This document shows, one piece after another, positions 1-10,910 of a DNA stretch of 64,000 nt. This DNA is from Sarcocystis neurona (taxonomy: Eukaryota > Apicomplexa > Conoidasida > Eucoccidiorida > Sarcocystidae), in contig KL647313.1 in the NCBI GenBank assembly GCA_000727475.1, positions 517,411-581,410 on the forward strand, written 5' to 3'. The notes under the pieces are model-generated. The model was not told the DNA's origin and did no database searches. It was given only the letters and a program-made list of their open reading frames with translations. Every line of letters begins with the position of its first letter. The stretch's first letter is position 1. A program made the translations under genes and the position numbers.

Positions 1-168
1 ATATATATATATACATCACACATACACATACACATAGGTATGTATATATATATATGCATATATATACGCACACATATTCACATATATATATATATATACA
101 TACGCATATACCCCAGTTAAACATACACACCCATATACATACGTATATGCATATACACACAAACATTA

Positions 169-200
<32 letters not shown>

Positions 201-955
201 CACACATACACATACACACATATATACACATATATATGTATACGTATATGCACGCACACATACACATACATGTACGTATATAGATATATCATACATATAT
301 ATATATGTATATGTCTATCTCATACATAGATCCATATACATATATATATATATATACACATACATATATATATGTATGGATCACACATACACGTGCACAT
401 ACATATATGTATATATATATATAGTTGCATATATAGACACACACAATCATATATTTATATATATACATATATATCACACGTACACACCCATATACATGTG
501 TATATATATATACATGTGTATATATAGGTATATACGGATCACACATACATATATATATATAATTATACGTATATACACACACATACGCATACAGGTGTAT
601 ATATATATATGTATGTATATATATATACATATATATATATAAATCTCATACACACACGTATATATATATATATATATACATGTACAGAGGTGTATGTATA
701 TACACACACACATACACATATATATATATATATATGTACGTGCACATATACACTCACAAATACATGTATATATATATATGTATCATACCATACACATACA
801 TATATATATACATATAGATATATGTATGTATATATACACACATACACATACCTATATGTATATATATATATATATATAATAGATATATATATATATACAT
901 ATGTATGTATATACATATTACACATACACACATACACGTATATACATACGTATAA
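1..955. repeat. AT-rich dinucleotide microsatellite block
   Basis: This stretch is almost entirely interrupted (TA)n, (CA)n and (CATATA)n sequence. Open frames here are only runs of Tyr, Ile, His and Thr codons and are not genes. If the minus-strand gene at 970-5550 continues leftwards, this block is one of its introns or its 3' flank. Similar blocks recur inside the introns of the large plus-strand gene, so such sequence is tolerated within transcription units here. Confidence 0.95.
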
Positions 956-972
956 GTATGAAGAGGAAATAC

Positions 973-1087
973 TGCAGGTGCGTCTCTTTGCTTGCAGCGC
1001 CTGTTTTGTTGCTGAGTGTCTTTCTCGAGAGTGTTCTCTAAACGTTCTCATGCTCTGCACTTCAAAAATTTCCGTGTCTCCCTCTCT
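973..1087 (-). CDS. coiled-coil protein of unknown function, last exon visible
   Basis: On the minus strand a CAG acceptor ends at 1088 and the exon opens in phase 0 with Arg-Glu-Gly-Asp. It continues as a charged, helix-prone segment containing [20 protein letters not shown]. The exon at 1434-1781 ends in phase 0, so the two join in frame, and the coiled-coil character runs across the junction. The 3' boundary is uncertain: a GT lies just below 973, and another near 945. No stop codon was found before the microsatellite block, so the gene probably continues beyond position 1. I do not recognise the family. Confidence 0.5.
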
Positions 1088-1433
1088 CTGAGGCAGCACG
1101 TCTCAACTGCGCTCCTAACGCAGCCGCGCACGCAGCACTAATTTACGGCTCACCGCTGCTAGTACACTCCCTAACAGCAGCAACAGCAGCAGCAGCAACG
1201 GAGGAGCAGGCAGAACTTCTTTCCCTGCCGTGAGGTCTCTGTGTTAACACGTTAGAAGGACCAGCAGGGCAGCAGCCTTATCTCTGGCTTCTTTTCCCCT
1301 GGTGCACGTAGCAGCCTGCGCGCTGCACCGGCAGTTCACTTTTTTTTCCTCTCCTACTCCTCTCCCCACACGCAGACAGCAGCAGCCGGCAACTTCCCGA
1401 GCAGCCTTCAGCAAGCGCACCAGACGCACGTAC

Positions 1434-1781
1434 CTGCAGAGTCGACCGCAGCTCATCTAGCGCCCTGTCCTCAGCAAGAAGCATCGCACTGCCACGAACC
1501 CCCGCGGCATGAAGGTATACCAAGGACTGCAATTGCTCGAGATTTTTGTCTCGCGCAGCAGCTGCTTCTTCAACCTGCTGCGCCAGTTCGTTCAGGGTCG
1601 CAGCAGCAGCGGCCAAGTTGAAGAGCTCGCGCTTCTGCGCTGCAGCAGCCGCCGTCGCTTCCGTCTTCGCTGCTGCAGCGCGCGCTGCACACGTCCCTGC
1701 AGCAGCGTTAACCCCACAGCACCCCAGCACCGCTCCTACTTGTAGCACAATCTCGGCGAGAGAGTCCCGCGAAGAAGGCCA
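1434..1781 (-). CDS. coiled-coil protein of unknown function, internal exon
   Basis: This is a clean 348-nt minus-strand exon of 116 codons, phase 0 at both ends. It is preceded on the minus strand by a long pyrimidine-rich tract (plus strand 1785-2300 is purine-rich) and an AG at 1782-1783. It ends at a strong CAG|GTACGT donor (1432-1433). The protein opens WPSSRDSLAEIVLQVG, passes through an Ala-rich stretch, then becomes a helical heptad-like region (ATLNELAQQVEEAAAARDKN) and ends ALDELRSTLQ. This suggests a structural or scaffold coiled coil. No catalytic motif is seen. The plus-strand reading of the same bases is Cys/Arg-rich and less protein-like. Confidence 0.65.
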
Positions 1782-1787
1782 CTTGTC

Positions 1788-3825
1788 GAAGTAGAAGAGA
1801 AACAAAGAGAGACACAGTGAAGAAGGCGGGAAAAAACTAGAGGACAGGGATGGGCAGAAGAGAAAACAACGCACATGAACGTACACATACGTACACACAA
1901 CAAGGATCACTAGCAGCCTTCGGACACCACAGACGCATGCAGAAAAAAAGCACCGCATACACAGGTGTGGATATCCCACACAGGTGGAGGAGAGAGAGTC
2001 GGCGTTCTCACGAGAAGCGCCAGGGAGACAGAGAGAGAGGTGGACGGGGCGAGATCAAAAGTCCTCCGCGTGGGGATACAGACGTAGGACGACACAGACA
2101 CAGTGACACAGAGAAATAACGGAAATATATTGCATTAACACAGACAGAGAAACAGACAGACAGACACACACACACATGTATACGTGCGTAGTAAATCTGC
2201 GTGTACGTACGCTGACCGAGACACCGACAGTGAGAGAGGCCGAGCCGGCGAAACTACCAGACCAACTCACGGACACAGGGAGAAAGAAAAAAAATGCACT
2301 CTCTCTACGCCGAGAGAAAATCAATTCTACCCATATACGTACGCACAGGTGTATGTTAGACACGTTCACACACACTGCTGTGTGAGGCCGGGGAGCCGCG
2401 AGCAGCTGCACATACATATATATGTATATACGTACGAAGCGGACCGTGTGTGTAGGAGAGAGCCCGCCGCATCGACTCTACGAAAAGCATTTATTAATGA
2501 GCGGAGCGCGCGCACCAGCAAATTTGCTAGCGCTCCACACGTACGCGTGTCGACGTGGTAGACTTATCTGAACTCAAATATTCCTTTTCGTGCGTATATA
2601 GAGACGACTGCATATATGGCCGTAGAGACTATCCGATGAGAGGAGAAACCCGACAGACATTCATGTATGTATGTGTATGCCAATTCATGTATGTATGTGT
2701 ATGCCACTTCTCTGGTCTGTCTACTGGCTTCAAATAGGCTAGGAGAGAAAATAAATCTTCGCAGGGCATGAATCGCAGAAAACTTTGTCACCTTGAAGAC
2801 CTGCGCCCAGCGGCGGTGCTGGCAGACATGCTCGCCTACGCCAATGCACAGGCACTCCTGCTCCGATACGCTTCACCGTCACAAACACTGCACACTCACA
2901 TGAAATCAAGAAGCTACATCCCTCCCTTTCTGCTGCTGCTGTTCCTGTCTCCACGTGTCCCCGTTGCCCTTCTTTTCTCCTTTTCTCTCTCTGTCTGTCT
3001 CTGTCGCTGTGCCTTCCTCCTCTCTGTTTCTCTCTTCCTCCTCTCTCACTCACTCTATCTTTTTGCGTATCCACATACATATGTTTGTGGCTGCGTATGA
3101 AAAACTTTCACCGAGCGACAACTCTGTGCCGCACGTCTCTCTCTCTCTCCTGCTGTCGCTCGCTCCACGTCCGCAGCAAAGGCAGAAGTAAAGCGATGCA
3201 CAAGTTTTGAGTTTCTTTCTCTCTTTGTGTCATCCTCTTGCGTCGTCGGCTCCCTTCCACTCTGTCTGAGCACAGATATATACACGTGTGACGCTGTGTG
3301 ATCATGACACCCTCAAGAGCAGCAGCACCATGACCAGAGCCTCAGCACGTCTTCTTCGCTTCTTCGTTCAAATCCTTCTTTCTCTGCACTCCATCATAGT
3401 TGACGGCCTGTGGCGTCATAGCGAGAGGACTGCCTCTCTGAATACAGAGAAATAGACACAAAATATAGACATACATATATATATATGCACAGTTCTGAAA
3501 GCCGGAGCCATTTTCTCACTCACAACTCGACAAAGTGTCATCTACGTGTCCACACGCCACATTTGCATATAGATATATATATATACACTTCTTCGTAGAG
3601 TTAAGAGTTTTACTGCAGTATACACCCATGTGTATACAAAATGTGCATCGACATATACATATATATATATATATTTATAAGCATGCACGTTTCACATATG
3701 TATCTGTATATATAAATGTATATTTGTCCCGCCTATACGTACATAAATAAACCTGTACGTTTCACATATACATGTGTATCCCATACCTACGAAGACAAAT
3801 ACATATGTATGTATGCATTCCTGAC
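1788..3825. other. putative intron of the minus-strand coiled-coil gene
   Basis: About 2 kb without a confident coding exon. 1800-2300 is purine-rich on the plus strand, as expected for the pyrimidine tract of a minus-strand intron. 2940-3060 is instead pyrimidine-rich on the plus strand. A short tandem duplication of a 24-base unit (TTCATGTATGTATGTGTATG and following bases) lies at about 2660-2708. AT microsatellite recurs at 3460-3500 and 3570-3840. A small open segment at 2768-2890 on the plus strand is discussed among the rejected items. Confidence 0.4.
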
Positions 3826-4625
3826 ACTTGTTTGTATCTTTATATATTTTTCAAAAGAGTAATAAGAAGGCAGACGGGACTTTCCTGGATCCCGCTCCTG
3901 TTGTTCTGTTGTTGGGGTGAGCGCATCCCTGGCGAAGACTTCGACTTCTCTGAAGGTAGCTGCAGCAGATGCGGGCAGGCCCGCGTCTTTTTTCTCGTTG
4001 TTTCCGTCCTCTTTCTCCTCTTTTGCTGCCACCGGCGCTGCTCCGGACTGCGCCCTCTCGTGCAGCTGCTGCTGTTCTGGCTGCTTTGATATTGTTGCAT
4101 CCTGCGTATCACTTGTGTTTGCAGGAGCAGAGTCCCCACGAGGCGAGGAAGGCGTGGCCGCAACAGGAGAGCCAGCAGCAGAAGGGTCTGCAGGGTCGCC
4201 AGGACGAGATGCTTCAGAAGGAGAAGTCGCGAGAGCTAGGAGAAAGCGAGGGATCAACTGCGACGCTCCGTCAGCACCGGATCCGCCAAAAGTTCCCCCG
4301 CAGCTCCTCCTGCTGCTGTCCTTCGCGTCAACGCTGCGATTTCTTCCGCTTTTCTTCCTGCTGCCGCCGTTCCTGTTGTTGGTTTTTCCGTTCCTGCTCT
4401 TCCTCTTGCTGCTGTTGCTGCAGCCATGCGTCCTGTCTGTGTTGCTACACAACGTCCTCCTCCGGCCCTTGCTGCTGCAGCAGCCGTAAGGACTTCCTTG
4501 GATCGGACGAGGAGGAAGCAGAGAAGAAGGTGCAGGAGTACGCGGGAAACAGTTTACGAGGAACGACCCGACGGACGACGCCGCGTGTTGGAGAGCGCAA
4601 GGCAAAGAAGCGCTTAGACGAACCT
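3826..4625 (-). CDS. Ser/Arg/Gln-rich exon of the minus-strand coiled-coil gene
   Basis: On the minus strand a TGTGCAG acceptor is preceded by about 400 nt of pyrimidine-rich sequence (plus 4630-5030 is A/G-rich). From 4625 one frame stays open for about 800 nt. The peptide is first Ser/Pro/Cys-rich, then basic (SSKRKSRNGKTNN, SRKKSGRNRSVDAKDSSRRS), then acidic and Gln-rich (ISKQPEQQQLHERAQ, KEEKEDGNNEKKDAG), and ends FEKYIKIQTS. CAG arrays are in coding phase on this strand, matching the exon pattern elsewhere in the window. The donor near 3825 is weak but gives phase 0, which fits the 1434-1781 exon. The opposite strand is also open (3969-5237) but rich in Cys runs, so I favour minus. Confidence 0.45.
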
Positions 4626-5449
4626 CTGCACAGGAAAAGTCGGCAGCGGAACCAAAAAAAGCTCACAACAGCTGAAGACACACACCTGCAGCTTCGGGAA
4701 CAATTCGTAGGTGACGAGTGCAAAGGGACACACGACGCAAACGCACACAACGAGGAGAAAAAAGAACGAAACGGCGAAAAAGACATACACGAGACGCAGT
4801 ACACAAAGCAGATGCAGAAAAAGCGCAAGTACGGCGGTGTGAACAACTACGGTCTAAGACGACACCGAGCCACCGCACACAAGCAGACGAGACGAAACTG
4901 GCGACGTGTGAAGAACGAACACAGGCAGAGCAATCATCATGATGCGGGGAGAGAGCGCAACAACAGGAGAACAAACGACGGAAAAAAAGACGAAGGACGA
5001 ACACCAGACGGAAGGTCGAAACAAAGCACAAGTCCGTCATTCCCTTCCCGTCTCTATAAATGCACTTCGCAAACTCTTTTTATGTGTCTTTATATCGCGC
5101 TCGTACAAATTCAACGCGTACAGACGTGTACACGTAAAGGAACACCGGTATACAGATACCAGTGTTCGGATGCGCGCGTGTGCCCAAAGGCAGCTATAGA
5201 CGTCCACATTGTCATACGTATGTATGTAAGTATGTAAGTGTCTACAAAAAAATAGATAGATAGACAAAGACACACGGCCCTACGCGTAAAACTGTATACC
5301 GATTTATTACGGAGTACCCACAACTGCTATAGTTGTGTTTTTCCTGCATCTGCTCTCCGTCGTGCGTCTCGTGCGTGCTTCGTTCTCCTTCTCCTTCGCC
5401 GCGTTGTTTTTCTTTCTCTCCGCTGTGTGTCCCTCTCGTCTCCATATAC

Positions 5450-5545
5450 TTCCAGATACACCAAGTCCAACAAAAATTCTTGCATAGTGACGTGTACGTC
5501 TCTCTCTTTGTCGGCAGCGACAAACGCGCAGAGAGACACACACCG
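5450..5545 (-). CDS. possible upstream exon of the minus-strand gene
   Basis: A short minus-strand segment reads as ordinary protein (RDVHVTMQEFLLDLVYLE). It lies inside an otherwise Arg/Lys-rich purine tract, between a possible acceptor (GACAAAG) and a possible donor (GAAGTATAT). The donor phase found (0) does not match the phase required by the 3826-4625 exon, so a further exon would have to lie between. Treat this as a weak exon candidate only. Confidence 0.25.
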
Positions 5546-5559
5546 CCGTGACACACTCT

Positions 5560-6070
5560 CGTTTTCTCTCCGACGTAACGCGTGTAGTGATTTTTCTGTA
5601 TCTGTCTTTTTCTTGGCTGCGTCCTTGACGTGTGCGCACCTCCGCTCCGGCCTCTCCCTCTTTTGTGGTAGCATTAGGTATGTCTCTCTCTTCCCCTGTC
5701 TACTTTTTTTCCACGCAGGTACACGACCGTCAAAAGGCGTGCCACCATATTCTTTCTCTGTCCTCCCTCTACTTTGTTTCCTTGTTGTCCGCACACTTGT
5801 CTGCTTGTGTGGATGTTTGTATCCTTCCGCACGCTTGTCTGTCTGTGGGTACAAATAGATCTATGTTCCTGTTCACTGCGTCACTCTGAACTCCCCGTCT
5901 TTGCTTGTCTGATGGCCTCTCTCTAAGACATCACCTCAAAGCGTGTCTACACACTTTTTTGCGTACATGCCTTTATCCATATATATGCAGACACAGAGAA
6001 AAAATGTGAACACTGAGACCGGTTACGATAGGAAATGCACACACGCTATGTTGCGGAATTGGTGCGCAAC
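5560..6070. other. pyrimidine-rich spacer, no gene seen
   Basis: The plus strand is C/T-rich (CTCTCTTTGT-like) to about 5900 and then becomes mixed sequence. On the minus strand it encodes only Arg/Lys/Glu-rich frames typical of purine tracts. It could be 5' intron or leader of the minus-strand coiled-coil gene. Confidence 0.4.
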
Positions 6071-6075
6071 AATTT

Positions 6076-6129
6076 AAGAGACCGGTATGGTCCCCGTTGC
6101 CTAAGAGACCGGTGGGGTCCCCGTTGCCC
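6076..6129. repeat. 27-bp direct tandem duplication
   Basis: Two adjacent copies of a 27-base unit beginning AAGAGACCGGT and ending GGTCCCCGTTGCC differ at two or three positions. A partial third unit (AACGGCCTCT) may follow. No open frame of interest covers them. Confidence 0.85.
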
Positions 6130-6744
6130 AACGGCCTCTTGGAGCAGAACAGGTCCAAGGCAGGCTCGCTGTACCACCTTCGCAGCGCGGCTGTCTAGAC
6201 ATCATCACCAATTTTCGTCTGTGGTGCACAACTTCTGGTAAAAATCGGTTTCACACGGAGGCGACGGGCGAGTACGACACTCTGCGCATACCGGCACCCC
6301 GCGCCGGAGCACACCATCCACAGCAGGAAAGTAGACGACTTCCAGTGATTTCCTGCCTCCACTTGACACGTGGAAAACGTCTGCGTGCAGCAGCCTCTCG
6401 CGAGAAAATATTTTCCCTTAAGACACCCACAGTCGTCCCCATAACCGTAATACGCCTTCTACCTCTCCGTGAAACGGCTGCCTAAGGTCAAGAGCATCCT
6501 GCAGTAGACTGTCGAAATCTACGCAGTGAGCAAACGAGAGGAGGGACAACAGAGAGACATCCCGCAGCTAGGCATATCCAATGCTGAAATTCAGTGAAAT
6601 TCCGGGGGAACCCCCCTCCGCTGCCTCACGTGTCACGAATGCGGGCAGATATTGCGGGGCAGCCTGCACGGGCAGCGGCTCAGCGCCTTCCCACCGCTGG
6701 TAGGAGAATTGACCCACCCCTCTCCGAGCCTCCATCCGCATATC

Positions 6745-7110
6745 CAGAGAGAGGAAGGACCACCTACATGGTATGTAATACATTTCTACTGTGCACGCTA
6801 CAGCATCCGCACAGACCTGGCGGGTACGCCCGGAATTCGCACATCTTGTCGACGTGCCTTAACATATTCGCAGGCGGTGCCACGTCGCACGCTTCGGGGA
6901 CCGCGTCGTACAAATACATCTGAATCACAGAAAGACGAGAGACCATCTATCAGATATATCAAGAACTCTTTTGCACAAATCACAACATTCTCATAAACCT
7001 GTCGGATACGCCGGAAATGCGCGTATCTTGTAGACGTATCTCAAATATTCGCAGTCCGTGCCACCTCACACGCTTCGCGGAACAAGCCCTAAAAACATAT
7101 CTGAGCCACC
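6745..7110. repeat. two diverged copies of a ~182-bp tandem unit
   Basis: The segment around 6748-6928 aligns by eye with 6930-7110. Shared landmarks come in the same order at a constant offset of about 180 bases: GACCTGGCGGGTACGCC against AACCTGTCGGATACGCC, ATCTTGTCGACG against ATCTTGTAGACG, ATATTCGCAG in both, CACACGCTTCG-like blocks, and ACATCTGAATCAC against ATATCTGAGCCAC. Identity looks like 70-75 percent. Neither copy keeps a convincing reading frame. Confidence 0.75.
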
Positions 7111-7379
7111 CTACAGACCGGATAAACAGCACAGCTAAAATTCGTCCATCCAGATGAATGTACACATACACACACATACATACGTACATATGTGTCCGTA
7201 GAGATAACAACATACACGCATACACATACTACCCGCCACGACACGCGCCTGCTGCACCATTTGGACAGGCTACATTTTTACAGTACCAGTCAATATTCAG
7301 AACTAGAACGAACAACTACGAGGATGATTCACGCGGAACACGCAAGATGCATACGGACCTGTGCGCACGCCGCAGCTCT

Positions 7380-10300
7380 CGTTGTTGCCGTCCTCTAGGA
7401 CTTGTAGCAGCAGGAGAGCAGGCAACACCAGTGGCAACAGCAGCGACAGCCGATGGCTGCGGCTGCGGGCCGGGTAGTGCACTCCCGTCAGTGGCATCGC
7501 TGCTCCTGTTTTTCCTCTTAGTTGCCCTGGTGCTGGCATTTGTGTTGTTACGGTGCCAGGTGTCGCACATTTCGTTGTTGCCCCTGTTCCTCTTGCTCTC
7601 CCTGTTTCTCCTGCAAAGGCCTGAGCACAGCGGGCAAGTTCTCGTGGCCGCCTCTGCGGCTGCTGCGGCGTCATATTGACGCGAGGTCAATTGAAGCAGA
7701 GGGAAGTTTTTATCGGCCGCTGCAAATGTCGAGTAGGATGGAAATAATGGCAGAGGTAGCAGCACGGGGTGGAAGACGACGAGGCAGGAGGAAAACAGAC
7801 ACAAGGGCGGCAGTGATGTATGGGAACACGAAAGCAGACACCGATGTACACGGGACACCAGATGCATACGCGTCAACTCGTGTAAACAGATAGATACAAC
7901 GACAAAGTAGGCGGTCAGCGGTGTCTGTTTCATCAAGGTCTGCTGGGCTGGTGCCGTTGACGCACAGCTCGAGAGACAAGGTTGTACAGTAGGTTAATCA
8001 CAATGCCCAAGGAAGAGTACTGGACTGGATACCCAGGGACTGCTGTCGGTGCGGGTGTTGGTGGTCAGCAGCGACGTTGCCTGCTGCAGCCGACACAGAA
8101 CTCAAAACGCGAACACGCTATACAGGCAAGTCCCAAAGCGGTACCCTCGCAACAACGAGACAGATGCGAAGCAGACAATTTAACAGATCAGGAGGAAGGC
8201 GTCTATCCTGCAAGGACCCAGAAGGGGGAACAGGTGGCGAAGCACTCTGCAAGACGGCAATACTGGTTATGCCTTTGTGTGTGCCGCCAATGGCGAACAG
8301 GGTTAGGACACGCGGAAATTGCCGAGAAAATACGCCCTGGTATCCGATAAACGTATATCGCAGTATGTGAAAAATGTCTCGACGTGGGACAGGTCGGGAC
8401 ACTTCTCCTCGGTGGTCAAGATGTTCAAAAGTGAGACTCCACGTTCCTAATGAAATAGCTGTTGCCACTCTTGCTACCACTATTGTTTCAATTGCTGGTC
8501 GAGGAGGAAACACGCGCTGGTAGCTTGCGTGTTTATGATGGCAGACTGCTGGCGCAGCTGCATCACGAAGGACACACGTACGAACAGCGCTGGGGCGACG
8601 ATGAGCTGGTGTCCCCGCTGGCGCGCGGTCCTTCCTTTCTTCAAACAAGAGAACACGGGGGAAACACACCAGTGGAACCAGCAACCCGACGGCAAAGCGG
8701 CATACACACTTGAGACCCCTGCAGCACCGTCTTTTGCAGCTCCCTCCACCTCCTCCTGCGGTAGTCTGAGTTTATTCGCCGTACAGAATGGAGACAGCCA
8801 TCACAAAGACGCGGAGGCGGACGCAGAGCCAGCGGCCTCCCCACTCAGTTGGAGAAGTGGATCTTGCATAGGGCGACGATATAGCAGCAGATCTAAAGAA
8901 GCACCAGCTCCGAGTTCTACAGCAAAGGGTACACAGGTGTAACACCAACCACCTGCCTCTTCGACCACCAGATCACCACGCTACGACCGCACGTGCCACA
9001 CCCGGCTCAGAAACACTAGCGCAGCCGACATTTCCCGCCGCTGACGCACTAGAATCCTCAACCGCCTAACAAAGAGGAGGAGGAGGAGCACGTAAAATCA
9101 AAGCAGCGCAAGAGAGATGAAACAGCCCCACCGGCACACCCCTTCAAAAGCAACATTCGAGCCGCAATTTGAAAAAACGTAGCAGTTGCTCCCCCGTACC
9201 AGTGGGAACACCGTGGGAGCATGATCTACAAGAGCTGCCGGCTCACTAGCAGCCCCAACGGACCGTAGCAGCAAAAGACGCAGTGACACCGCTGGGATTA
9301 AGTCACTTCTCAGCGGCAGCAGCACAGAGGCGATCAGCTCTCGCAAGAGAAAGCGAGGAGGACGCTCGTTAGAGCCGAAACCGCGGCAGCACACGGATGC
9401 GGCAGAGCACGCACAGCTACCTGCAGCGCTGCTATGACGGAAACAGTGCCAGCGTCGGGCTTCAAAGCAACAACAAAAGTCAGACCACAACGGTTCTGCA
9501 GCGGAAGTGAAGGAAGCATCTTAGCAGCCCCGGTGTTTTACCCTCAGTAGCACGCGCAGGGACAAGACCCCTCGACACCATCCGCAACAACGGGGACCTA
9601 AACCGCAGTCTTGAAACGAGCTACTAGACCACGTGCAGCAGCTTGGACACCGAGTGGGGCAGCAGCACCAGCACCGAGAGAAATGTCAGCCCTTCTCACG
9701 ACAGAGCCTGCAGCCGCTGTAGCACAGTCCCACTGCACAGAGCCGAACGGTACCGAAGGGCAAAGCTAAACGCATCTGTGCGTCCACGCAGCAACTCCAC
9801 AGCAGTAGGTTTATACACACAGTGGCCGCAGCAACGTTGCACCGACACAACTACCACGTAAGAGCACGATACCAGCAGCAACCACCACCAACCCGTCGCT
9901 GGAACACGACTACAAACGAAGTGCAACACAAAGAAAGCACAGCCGTGCACCAGCATCACACCAGCAGGACGGGGACTAGTACTCAACGGCAGCAACACAG
10001 CAAGTACCACAACGGCAGTAGTGCGGCGAAACAGCAAAAATGTAGAAGCGCAACAGCGACTGAAGCTTACTGATGTTGCCAGTATCGATACCACTTGCAG
10101 CTTTGTAGCAGAGAGGAACAGCATATACTACATAGTGCAGCACCTCGACTGGCACCAGCCCAAGTACCCAGGGTAACCACCAGCAGAAGGCGCTACAGAG
10201 GCGACGCTCAGCAGGACCACGAGCAGCCACTACGACCCATGTAGGGACCAGCACCAATTACCCCAGCTACAAGAAAGGCGCCATAGTAGGGAGTAGTGAC

Positions 10301-10655
10301 AGTCACCTTACCAACAAGAGCTGTAGACTACAGGCCTGAAAACACAAGCAACGGCGGTCACATGTGAGCCAGTACCAGCAGCAGGAACAACACCTGCAGC
10401 TGGCAGCGAAACCTGGAACGAGATGAAAAGTAACACGGCCAGAAAGGGAACGAGAAGCGCAGCGGCGGGCGTAGCACACAGCGTGCTTTTGTAGACGTAG
10501 CAGTGGGAACTCGAGCGCAGACAACAACAGCAACGCCAGAGGGACGCAGGAACTCCGATCGCAGTTACAGCAGTAGCATTGTTGAGAGGATCAACGACAC
10601 CACCAGCGCGCGGTGCACGAAAATAGCTAAACAGCAGCAACACGCACAGAACTAC
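7380..10655. other. decayed CAG-like low-complexity region, no gene supported
   Basis: More than 3 kb is full of scattered AGCAG, CACCAG, CAACAC and GCAGCAC words, with no intact array and no frame longer than about 200 codons. The frames present (for example 7316-7936 minus and 8118-8684 minus) switch between Arg/Cys-rich and Thr/His-rich stretches without domain-like order. It looks like old trinucleotide repeat worn down by point mutation and indels. This is inference from texture only. Confidence 0.5.
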
Positions 10656-10910
10656 ACATGCAGAAAAGCACGTACAGGAGCAGCAGCATCGCGACCAGCA
10701 TTACCAGTAGTAACTGCAGCAGCGTCCCAGTACACGGCACAGGTGCAGAAAAGCAAATACAGACGCAGCAGCTTCGCGACCAGCATTACCAGCAGCTACT
10801 CTAGCAGCATCCGATTACACGTCACACGTGCAGAAAACCAAATACAAATGCAGCAGCACCGTGACCAACATTACGAAGAGTGTCAGCACGCGAGCGGTAG
10901 CTACTGCAGC
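10656..10910. repeat. three tandem copies of an 85-bp unit
   Basis: Units begin at 10656, 10741 and 10826, exactly 85 bases apart, each opening A-C/G-G/T-TGCAGAAAA. The first two share GCGACCAGCATTACCAG, seen in the third as GTGACCAACATTACGAAG. All contain CAGCAGC words. Because 85 is not a multiple of three, the unit cannot keep one reading frame and is unlikely to be coding. It sits at the edge of the decayed CAG region. Confidence 0.9.

Noticed and set aside
1..955. Terminal AT block considered as subtelomere or telomere
   Set aside because: No TTTAGGG/CCCTAAA units anywhere in the window; similar AT blocks occur within introns.
563..1099. Frames of 160-178 codons on both strands across the AT microsatellite
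   Set aside because: Apart from the part above 970 on the minus strand they consist of Tyr/Ile/His/Thr codons produced by TA/CA repeats.
2768..2890. Plus-strand segment MNRRKLCHLEDLRPAAVLAD... preceded by TCTTCGCAG
   Set aside because: Protein-like, but it would lie inside the intron of the minus-strand gene, has no partner exon on either side and no good donor. Could be an isolated exon of an overlapping gene.
3969..5237. 422-codon plus-strand frame
   Set aside because: Contains Cys runs from CTG array and an Arg/Lys/Asn-rich purine half. The minus strand gives a better exon with a proper acceptor and CAG in phase. Not excluded completely.
7158..7936. Overlapping frames on both strands, the plus one with hydrophobic Leu/Val stretches like membrane helices
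   Set aside because: The hydrophobic stretches come from degraded CTG-type repeats; no topology, start context or homologue-like motif.
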